Source: Microvelia longipes (taxonomy: Eukaryota; Arthropoda; Insecta; Hemiptera; Veliidae). Taken from it: a stretch of DNA of 64,000 nucleotides. The DNA lies in contig JACMZG010001908.1 of assembly GCA_018340805.1 (NCBI GenBank), positions 40,523,627 to 40,587,626 of the forward strand, in the 5' to 3' direction. The notes under the pieces were generated by a model. It saw only the letters and a program-made list of their open reading frames with translations, was not told the origin of the DNA and made no database searches. This document shows positions 24,622 through 32,345 of the stretch, in pieces (position 1 is the stretch's first letter; every line of letters starts with the position of its first letter). Both the position numbers and the translations under genes were made by a program.

Positions 24622-25389
24622 GTGTATTTCGACTTAAGTAAAGCTTTTGATGTTGTCGACCATGGTATTTTACTAAGCAAGCTGTACACGAATGGCTTTC
24701 ATCCTGACCTTGTTTTGTTCTTATCAAGTTATCTGTCTTGTCGTACTTGTTGTGTTAAAGTTTCGAATGCTCTCTCCACTCAGTTCTTAACTACATCTGG
24801 GGTACATCAAGGCTCCAGAATTAGTCCTAGGATTTTTAGTTTGATGATGGATGTAAGTTCTGTTCTCACTTGTGAGCATGCAATTTTTGCCGACGATCTC
24901 AAAATCTGGAAAAAGATTACTGATATTGACTCATGCTCTGAACTTCAGAATGATATAAACGCTGTGAGTCGTTGGGCTGTAAATAATAATCTTATTTTAA
25001 ACTGTGATAAATCTAATGTTATTTCTTTTACTCGTAGCTCTAATCCTTACCATTTTCAATATTCTCTGTGTAATAATCCTTTGTCCTTAGTGTCCTCTGT
25101 GTGTGATCTCGGTGTTATGTTAGACAGCAAGCTTACCTTTGAAAATCATATTGAAATGATTATTTGTCGTTCTCTCCGTTCTTTAGGTTTTATCAGTTAT
25201 GTTTCTCGTGGTTTGTCAATTGATTGTTTTTTATCTCTTTATAAAACTTTAGTCCGTCCTATTCTAGAGTATGCTGTGCCTGTGTGGAACAATCTTGGTG
25301 TCACTAGATCTGATCGAATTGAAGCTGTTCAACGTCGGTTTATAAGAATATGCTATCTTCGTTATTTCTACCAACGTTGCTATTACTAA
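24622..25389 (+). pseudogene. Reverse transcriptase fragment of LINE 2
   Basis: A 255-residue open frame starts inside the palm domain and ends at the PLE junction. Upstream in-frame codons (about 24595-24621) still read as motif A context, so the visible start is not biological. The FADD catalytic box is intact but the Pro of GVPQGS is His. Confidence 0.85.
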
Positions 25390-25470
25390 GAAGAAATAAA
25401 ACTAAACAAGTTTTCGTCTCTCCACTCATTATAATTACTAATAACAAAGCCGACTTTCAACCGTTAACGA

Positions 25471-25591
25471 TGAAATGATTATTTGTCGTTCTCTCCGTTC
25501 TTTAGGGTTTATCAGTTATGTTTCTCGTGGTTTGTCAATTGATTGTTTTTTATCTCTTTATAAAACTTTAGTCCGTCCTATTCTAGAGTAT
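25471..25591 (+). repeat. 121-bp copy of LINE 2 inside the PLE insertion
   Basis: This segment matches 25152-25272 at all but one position (25197 T against G). The source lies about 100 bp upstream of the insertion site. It joins on the left to the inverted terminal repeat at the palindromic CCGTTAAC, and on the right to PLE coding sequence. Confidence 0.95.
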
Positions 25592-25592
25592 A

Positions 25593-26444
25593 CTTAATTA
25601 TTTAGATCTTACGATTACGCGCAGTAACAGCAATCTTCACTTCAGCATTTACCGTAAACCTACTACTACTGATAATATAATTCCTGCGGACTCTATGCAC
25701 CCCTGGACCCACAAGTTAGCTGCATTCCACTCTTTGATTAACAGACTTCAAAATATTCCTCTCTCACCTCCTGAATATGATAAAGAACTTAGCATAATAC
25801 ATTCTATAGCGGTTGAGAACGGGTACTCGAGTGATATGGTCAAACGTATGGTGGACAAGAAGAAAAGTAAGGCTGTTCTAGACAGAATAAACGAGTCTGA
25901 TGTTTCTGAAATGCCACCACATTCACCTAAATCTTGGCGTTCTATCCCGTACATAGGATCGGTCTCTGAAAAAATTGCTAAAGTCATCAAAGCTAATGGA
26001 CACAACGTTGCTTATAGCAGTTGTGGTGCACTACGCCACACCTTGTCCCGATATAAAGATGAAGTAGAGGTGGGAGACCGAAATGGTGTATACTTATTAA
26101 AGTGTGGTGAGTGTGAAAGCGCCTATTTAGGCCAAACTGGGCGCAGTTTTTCTACCAGATTGGCAGAGCATCTTGTGCGCAAGGACAGCAAGTTTTACCA
26201 ACACACGATTACGGAGGGCCATAATCAACATCACCAGGTTGCTTTTCTACATCAAATGTCTAAAGGTAGCGGACTAAATTTTTTAGAGAGGCTTGAAATC
26301 CAGCGTTTTTTAAACGAAGACGCGGATAAGTGCCTTAACGCTAGAAGCGAAGGTGGGGGCAACTCTGTGTGTGTACAAGCTATAGTCAAGGCGCCCCGTC
26401 CTTCAGTCAAGTTTGTACCATTAGACTCACTGGTAGACAACTGA
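25593..26444 (+). CDS. PLE ORF 3' part: thumb region plus GIY-YIG endonuclease
   Basis: The frame is open from the junction at 25593, where LNYLDLTITR...FSIYRKPT is typical of the region after the RT palm, to TGA at 26442-26444. Counting from the Met at 25695, the endonuclease has GVY at 131-133, the PLE-type cysteine pair C137-x2-C140, YLGQTGRS at 144-151, R155, histidines H159 and H170, and the likely catalytic Glu at 198 (LERLEIQ). Penelope-like elements use this nuclease to nick target DNA. The catalytic RT core is absent, so this copy cannot act alone, though the endonuclease domain looks intact. Confidence 0.9.
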   Translation, partial: LNYLDLTITRSNSNLHFSIYRKPTTTDNIIPADSMHPWTHKLAAFHSLINRLQNIPLSPPEYDKELSIIHSIAVENGYSSDMVKRMVDKKKSKAVLDRINESDVSEMPPHSPKSWRSIPYIGSVSEKIAKVIKANGHNVAYSSCGALRHTLSRYKDEVEVGDRNGVYLLKCGECESAYLGQTGRSFSTRLAEHLVRKDSKFYQHTITEGHNQHHQVAFLHQMSKGSGLNFLERLEIQRFLNEDADKCLNARSEGGGNSVCVQAIVKAPRPSVKFVPLDSLVDN

Positions 26445-26573
26445 TCTACTTTTTTAATAATCACCGGTAGGTTTTGTTTTAAGTTTTTGATATGTTTTAT
26501 GTTTTGTAATTTTTTGTTTTATTTTTTAACTCTTCATGTATTTTATCTTGTTCATTTATTTTGTTTGTTATGT

Positions 26574-26612
26574 AGGCACTGATGATGACCGTTAACGGTT
26601 GAAAGTCGGCTT
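26574..26612 (+). ncRNA. Hammerhead-ribozyme-like motif in PLE terminal repeat
   Basis: CTGATGA (26579-26585) is followed by a short stem (GACCG/CGGTT around TTAA) and then GAAA (26601-26604), which is the conserved core layout of a hammerhead. There is one extra U between CTGATGA and the stem. PLEs are known to carry small hammerheads in their terminal repeats. I could not establish helices I and III or the cleavage triplet by eye. The counterparts at 61.0 and 61.46 kb have mutated cores (CAGATGA and CGGATGA). Confidence 0.5.
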
Positions 26613-27568
26613 TGTTATTAGTAATTATAATGAGTGGAGAGACGAAAACTTGTTTAGTTTTATTTCTTCTTATCATAGCACTCCACAGCTCAATCTATCA
26701 TATAAGTTGCTATTACTCTTATGAAAGACTGTGTAAGAAACTTGGTCTTGAATCTCTGAGCCTACGCCGAAGATCGCACGAAGTTCTTTTTCTTAGTAAA
26801 TGTTTAAAAAATGAAATAGACTGTCCTGAAGTTCAAAAGCAAGTCGTCATACTCCCTGAAGGTCGCCGCCGTGGCAGGTTTCTTTATGTCAAAGAATTGT
26901 CCTCTATTTGTCCTATAGTTCGTTGTGTGTCCTCGTTAAATTCTCTTCCTATTAATAGTTCCAACCTTTCTACCATCCAATCCTTAAAATCAATTCTAAA
27001 ACTATCTTTTTCCTCCTAATTCTAGTTTTAAATTTTGACTTATGTTACTTTAAGAATGTTTTATATATTTTTAACCCTAATTGTTAGTTATTGTTTTATT
27101 GCACTTATAAGCTGTAATTGTATTGTAGTTAATTTTATATCGTAATTTATTGCATTAATTTAACTTTTATCTTACCATGTATCCTACTTGTGGACATTGT
27201 CTGTTAGGGTAACATGTAAAACTTTTTAAATAAATAAATAAATAAACACTTAGTTGGTAAATTTAAAAGAGACAACAATATTCCAACTTAAAAAGTAACA
27301 AATAATTTATATCTTTTGATACTACCGAGTTTTGCAAAACATGAATAGTTGACACAATATTGTGTCTCTCGTACAATTATATTGTGTTAACAAATAATTG
27401 TTAAAAAAAATACGATATCAAATAAAAGCAAATAATGAAATTTAAAACATAACCTGACTTACAGTTTTGCAAGAGAAGGGAATTTTTTATGCTCAAAACA
27501 AAAAAAATGTTTGTTTGTTATTTAAAAGAAGGGATTTTTTTTTTAAAAAAAGAGCATTGATATTTTGG

Positions 27569-27607
27569 TGAGCTGTCAACTGACTTCAGCCGTGTGTTAT
27601 ACTATAA
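27569..27607 (-). mobile_element. Right terminal inverted repeat of the GTTGACAGCG family (copy D)
   Basis: AGCTGTCAACTGACTTCAGC then CGTGTGTTATA is the reverse complement of the family's left end. No matching left end lies nearby; the closest is copy C, about 4 kb upstream. Confidence 0.65.
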
Positions 27608-27907
27608 ATAAAATCAACAGATTCATTTTATGCTCTCAAGTAATATTATATTTGACTTGACAAGGAAAAATCAGTTGACTATGTTGCTCTTTTTTTAATA
27701 TACTTCTTTCACGATAATTTTCCAAACAGTTTCCTTATAATTCCTTATTATTTATTTATTACTATTTATTACTTATTTATTACTATTTATTTTATATTAT
27801 TTATTTATTATTATTTCCTTATTCCTTATAATTTCTCTGCAATTCGCAAATAATAAGTTGTTCGGCTTTACACTATTTCTTTAATACTGTCATTCTAACG
27901 ATTTCAG

Positions 27908-28121
27908 GAAGTTATCTCTCTTCACATTGGGCAAGCTGGAGTAGCAGCGGCTAGTTCTTTGTGGCAGCTGTACTGTATCGAACATGGTGTTGACCCAGAT
28001 GGTTTTATCAAATTTAATGCAGGTTCTTCCCTTGGATCTGGATTTAATTCATTCTTTAAACAAGTTGGCGATAAGGCATCACCTAGGGCTCTCTTAGTGG
28101 ATCTTGACTGTTCTACCATAG
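27908..28121 (+). CDS. Alpha-tubulin-like exon 2
   Basis: The acceptor is TTTCAG before GAAGTT (phase 0 entry). The exon covers residues 3-73 plus one base of codon 74. The donor that keeps the frame is ATAG followed by GCTAGT, a GC donor; using the GTATGT five bases later gives an immediate stop after joining. Confidence 0.8.
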
Positions 28122-31100
28122 GCTAGTATGTATTTGTCGATAAAATATTTAGTTTTAGCGAAGTTTCATCAAAAAATTACGCTTATGAGGTTGTTCGGGT
28201 GACAACCGAAAAATGGAGATGAGAGTGGGGGGATCGATTCTATTGGGCCTAATGATACCAAAAATATGTATCGGCAAAGTTTAGTAGGAGTCCCTTCCTC
28301 GTTTTAAAAGATAAGCCACTTCCTCTCCCTCCTCTATGATCTCAATCTAATTAGCTCATTATTCCTTTGAAAAGTCGCTAAAAAATTGATTCATCAAGAA
28401 GCCGCATTCGTGGTCGAGGTTGTTGAGACGTAAGTATTTATACCGAAACGTTTACACCTTGGAGATCTGGGATTCGCTTATACATTGTGTTAGGTAAGTG
28501 ATGACCACCGCTCTTTTAAGTTATTTTGTGTTCAACTATTACTTACTTCCTTTCGCATAAAGAAGTAAAATAACTATTAGGGTTTAAATGAAGATGTTTT
28601 TTAGATAAAGGTATTATGAATTCTTCAACCTCTACTTCAATGCTATTCTACTTTTAAATTTAGTCATCTCGTCTTCCTATCAATTAATGTTTCTGTAGGT
28701 ATTCCAGGCAATCAATATATTGCAATAGGTATATTGAGATAAAGCTTATGGCGGCATTGGGAAAAATATATTGGGATAAGAGCTGGTGAAGGCAATGGGT
28801 GTATTAGGGTAAGAGCTAGTGGAAGCAATAAGTGGAAATAAAAAGGCATATTTGGATTGGAGCTAGTTGAGGCAATAGAAGGAAATAGAGGGGCAATGGA
28901 TATATTTGGATAGTAGGTAGTGGAGGCAATAGAAGGAAATAGAGGGACAATGGATATATTTGGATAGTAGGTAGTGGAGGCAATAGAAGGAAGTAGATGG
29001 GCAATGGGTATATTTGGGTTGGAGCTAGTGAAGGCAATAGAAGGAAATAGAGCGGCACTGAGTTGGAGGATTGGATAAAAGGTTGTGGAAAGAGTCCTCT
29101 ATCAAACAATAATGATCTTTAATGGAAGAATATTGTTGGTTGTTTCGAAATCATTTCAATTCTAAGCCTAATTTCCTAGTTTGCTATTTTTTAATGTGGT
29201 TTCCTTTATATCCTCCTAATACTTTCTACAGATAGAATTTTAGATGGTGACGGATCTTCGTTATTTGGTCATGATGAAACTATTTGTGGTCTGGAAGATA
29301 GTGGATCGAATTATGCCAAAGCCAGATATGGGAAAGAAGCTAAAGTGTTGGTTGCTGAAACAATGAGTAAATTAAGGAAAATGACTGAGCAATCATCAAA
29401 TATTCATGGGTAATAACACTCTTTGAAATGGGGTATTTCACTAAAAATTAATTAAATAAGCATACATTTTACTAAAATTAAATAGAGACAAAATAAATGT
29501 TATTCTTTGCATGGAAAATATAAAGTGCGTCTCTGTTCTAGAAAACTATCACAGGATAGCAGAATTAATTATGAAATATGAATTCAACTTTTTTAAATAC
29601 TCTTGGTTTTTTTATAAAAACATGAGTAATAAATGTGCTAAAATATATTCGGCATTTTAACAGCATTTTATATTCTAAATTCTACTGAATCTTTCTTCAT
29701 TTGCAGTCATACGTTGAACTATTATCTGCTTATAAACCTTTCAGATTCATAGTACAGCATGGTCTTGGCGGAGGAACAGGATCTGGGCTCGTGTGCACGC
29801 TTCTGAATAAAATGCATTACTCTTATAGAAAGAAACCTATCTTACAGTTTTCCATATTTCCCTGTGCAAAGGTAAGAAATTCTTAATTTCATAGGATGCG
29901 AGGACATAACCGCAATAAATGCCTGGAGGGGCAGCCCGACAAATTTTATGTTGATTCTTATGTTCAGTTTTTTAACTTTATTTGCGTTGTTTGCCGTTGT
30001 TTACCTGATATTTTTACTCATTAACAGAGTTTTAAAAGTTTGATTTTTCGTAATTAAGTTCGGAATGGACTTGTAATTCGAATGGACTGTAAAGATGACT
30101 TAAAAAATGGTAGGGAACAACGTAAATGTGTTAAGGTTTATTTATTTATTTTCTTGAGTTTACTTTATTACAAAGTTTCTCAATTGCGTCAAAATTTTAC
30201 AATGAAATGAAAAAAAAGAAAAAGAAATTGATTGTAAATTATTATATAGACTACATAAATATAGACAGCATGACTTGAATAACAAACTTCATTTAAAATA
30301 AAATAAAAAAAATCATAAGAAACACTAAACATTTAAGGTTATAATAACGTTATAATATATCATCTCCCTTTGCTTTCCACACAATGTTTTTGTGTTTTGT
30401 TTTTTATTATAATATAAGTTACTTTTTTGTACTTCTAATTTAATTATATTATTGATAGTCAAAGATGTTCAGGTTATTTTTGATATTTCAAAATTCAACC
30501 AATAGGGGTTTCTAGTAATTATATCTCTTATATAAGAGATATTATTGCTTATATATTATAAGTTAAGGGCTGATATATATCAGCCCTTGACTTATTGTTC
30601 CATATCGCAATTTAATATCTTGTAATCGTAATTTTTAACCTATTAATTTTTTTACCTATTAAAATTAACATTATATTTTAAAGAATATAACCTAGAGTAG
30701 GATAAAATATATCTGATTCTTTCAAATGGGTTAATTACCCATTTGACTAACTAATCCCTATGGATATTTCCCATTGTCTGCCCATGCCTTTGATTCGAAG
30801 GTTTATTTATAAAATTTGTCTGCAAAAATTTCGTTTTACTGCCTAGTAGTAAAGTTATTTATATTTTTACTTTTAGTAAGTATAATTCCATAACTGAATA
30901 ATTTATTTCAGTTTTCGACATCGATTGTGGAACCGTACAATACTATTCTTGGTACAGCTTCTCTAAGACCCAGTAATAAATGTTGCATACTATCATCTAA
31001 TCAGGCCATGTTTAATTACCTCGAAAGAAATAGACTAAGAGCTAGTTCTGACTTTAAAGACATCAATATTCTTTGGAATTACGGAATCGGAACAACTACG

Positions 31101-31685
31101 TCATGCATGAGACATGGAGGTGGCGTAAGCAGTAATGTATCGGAAATTGTTACAAATCTGGTTCCTCGACCCAATATACGATTTTCTTTTATGAGTTACG
31201 CTCCAGCAGGTTCGGCAAGTTTCGGATTAAGAACAAGTGACGTAATAAAGGATTGCTTTGATGCAAAATCCCATTTTTTACGATGTGATGTAACAAAAGG
31301 TAAATACTTTGCGGCAAATATCGCTCTTTGTGGAGCTTCATCTCCGCAAGAAGTCACAAGTCGGTTATTATCTTTAACATCTTCAGGTGCATTAAATTTT
31401 GCGTCGTGGAGTCCAAACAGTTTCAAAATCGGTATGACTCCCCGTTCTTCTGATACCATACCAGGTGCGATGCTAACTCCTGGTAAAGTAAGTGCGTGTG
31501 GATTACACGCAACTACTGCTATTGTCGAACCGTGGAATGATTTATTACAAAATTACAAAACAATGCTCAAAAGACGAGCATTTATACACTGGTTTTTATC
31601 AGAAGGAATGGAATTAGAAGAATTTTACGAGGCTGAAATTAAAATGACTGAAGTATTAGAGCAATATACAACTTTAGCTGACTAG
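27908..31685 (+). CDS. Divergent alpha-tubulin, exons 2-5
   Basis: Four exons (27908-28121, 29232-29409, 29745-29871, 30912-31685) join in phase to encode 430 residues, to which an unlocated first exon should add Met-Arg, the usual first intron position in alpha-tubulins. Alpha features: HIGQAGV near residue 8, LYCIEHG, PRALLVDLD, GGGTGSG at about 141-147 (GTP binding), IVEPYNTIL, and Glu253 in SEIVTNLVP, matching the catalytic Glu254 of alpha-tubulin. Much of the rest diverges strongly. The position of acetylated Lys40 is Ala, and the protein ends at YTTLAD without the acidic, tyrosine-ended tail. This suggests a specialised, fast-evolving isotype, perhaps tissue-restricted. The intact frame over four exons argues against a pseudogene. 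The first exon was not identified. Confidence 0.85.
28700..29075 (+). repeat. 54-bp minisatellite in the tubulin's first visible intron
   Basis: The unit is built around GGCAATAGAAGGAAATAGAG and ATATTTGGATAGTAGGTAGT. Clear 54-bp spacing appears at 28871, 28925, 28979 and 29033, with more degenerate units to the left. The open frame on the opposite strand (28816-29109) is only the translated repeat. Confidence 0.9.
29232..29409 (+). CDS. Alpha-tubulin-like exon 3
   Basis: The acceptor is TTCTACAG and the donor GG followed by GTAATA. The first two bases complete Asp74 with the G of exon 2, giving STID like the TVID of alpha-tubulin. The exon includes EDSGSNYAKARYG, equivalent to the EDAANNYARGHY region. 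Confidence 0.85.
29745..29871 (+). CDS. Alpha-tubulin-like exon 4
   Basis: The acceptor is CCTTTCAG. An upstream TTTGCAG at 29706 would put the tubulin frame out of phase, which decides the start. The exon encodes FIVQHGLGGGTGSG and QFSIFPCAK. The donor AAG before GTAAGA is in phase 0. Confidence 0.9.
30558..30595. repeat. Near-perfect 19-bp palindrome
   Basis: ATAAGTTAAGGGCTGATAT is followed directly by its reverse complement with one mismatch. It lies in an intron of the tubulin gene. Confidence 0.85.
30727..30857 (+). repeat. Dispersed repeat ending CTGCCTAGTAG
   Basis: CAAATGGGTTAATTACC, then AATTTATAAAA.T.GTCTGCAAAA and TTTTACTGCCTAGTAG, match in the same order a piece at about 56,033-56,166 in an SHQ1 intron. 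Each host-gene locus carries one diverged copy. Class unknown. Confidence 0.65.
30912..31685 (+). CDS. Alpha-tubulin-like exon 5 (terminal)
   Basis: The acceptor is TTATTTCAG in phase 0. The exon encodes 257 residues from FSTSIVEPYN to YTTLAD and a TAG stop. It contains SEIVTNLVPRP, GKYFAANIALCG, FKIGMTPR, RRAFIHWFLSEGMELEEF and no acidic tail. No AATAAA is visible just after the stop. Confidence 0.9.
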   Translation, partial: FSTSIVEPYNTILGTASLRPSNKCCILSSNQAMFNYLERNRLRASSDFKDINILWNYGIGTTTSCMRHGGGVSSNVSEIVTNLVPRPNIRFSFMSYAPAGSASFGLRTSDVIKDCFDAKSHFLRCDVTKGKYFAANIALCGASSPQEVTSRLLSLTSSGALNFASWSPNSFKIGMTPRSSDTIPGAMLTPGKVSACGLHATTAIVEPWNDLLQNYKTMLKRRAFIHWFLSEGMELEEFYEAEIKMTEVLEQYTTLAD

Positions 31686-32249
31686 GATATTTAGACTGTT
31701 TCACATTGATTTCTATAGATTTATACATTATAAATAATACATTTATTTATATAAAAATTCTTTTATTTTTAAAATATGAGGCCTTCAGCCTCTTGGCCGC
31801 TACGTGGCCTTGGCGCATCGCACCTAAGTCGTTACGTAGCGTCGGCGCTAGGGGCCACTTCACGGTCACATGGTTGTTGTTCTATGTTAGTTCGTCGCAC
31901 AACTAGTTTATATAAGTGACATACTGCCACGATATAACCGAATTTTCATATGCATTGGTCCAAACACTTGATTTGTTTACATTATGTTATACATGTTAAT
32001 CAATAAAACCGGAAGTAATACTGATAAAAATGTAACATCTTATTTTTGTTAACCATACATAGTTTTAAATGAGAAAAATAATTTAGCCTGATCTGAACAC
32101 TTGAAGATTCGTGTCGTTTTAATAACGTCACACATATTTTATAAACAATAGGGTACGGTACATTAACTTCATTCCGAACCGAGAAAGTGTTCGAAAGTTA
32201 TCGTGTCTCATAGAAACCTCTAGGAACAAAAAATCTCGTACAAACATTT
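31686..32249. other. Gene-free region after the tubulin gene
   Basis: A short GC-rich block (31778-31865) with GAGGCCTTCAGCCTCTTGGCCGC resembles blocks at 7330 and 22826 and is probably a small dispersed repeat. Nothing else is recognised. Confidence 0.45.
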
Positions 32250-32261
32250 ATATGTATATAT

Positions 32262-32341
<80 letters not shown>
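32250..32341. repeat. (TA)n microsatellite
   Basis: An almost pure TA tract of about 90 bp. Confidence 0.95.

Positions 32342-32345
<4 letters not shown>

Larger units (their letters stand above)
25388..26705 (+). mobile_element. Penelope-like element inserted in LINE 2
   Basis: It is flanked by the 12-bp direct repeat GTTGCTATTACT (25376-25387 and 26706-26717). The order is: an inverted fragment of the element's own 3' terminal repeat (25388 to about 25468), a 121-bp copy of the host LINE (25471-25591), the 3' part of the PLE ORF (25593-26444), the 3' UTR, and the terminal repeat in direct orientation (about 26575-26705) with a hammerhead-like motif. It is 5'-truncated: the RT core is missing. 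Confidence 0.9.
24595..27246 (+). mobile_element. LINE 2, same family as LINE 1, split by a PLE
   Basis: The left part (24595-25387) encodes RT from motif A onward: FDLSKAFD, FADD (residues 89-92 of the open frame starting at 24622), the thumb and RPILEYAVPVWN. The right part (26718-27246) resumes with YSYERLCKKLGLESLSLRRR and runs through a 3' UTR with CCTACTTGTGG to an AAATAA-repeat tail. The interruption is exactly at the PLE target duplication. The RT box reads GVHQGS instead of GVPQGS, and the sequence after it departs from the usual ILGPLLF, suggesting a decayed copy. Confidence 0.9.

Noticed and set aside
28816..29109. Minus-strand frame with repeated Tyr-Phe-Leu-Leu-Leu-Pro
   Set aside because: It is the translation of the 54-bp minisatellite.
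29701..29744. Extension of tubulin exon 4 to the upstream TTTGCAG acceptor
   Set aside because: The tubulin frame is broken when joined to exon 3, and the extra residues have no counterpart in alpha-tubulins. CCTTTCAG at 29737-29744 restores both phase and homology.
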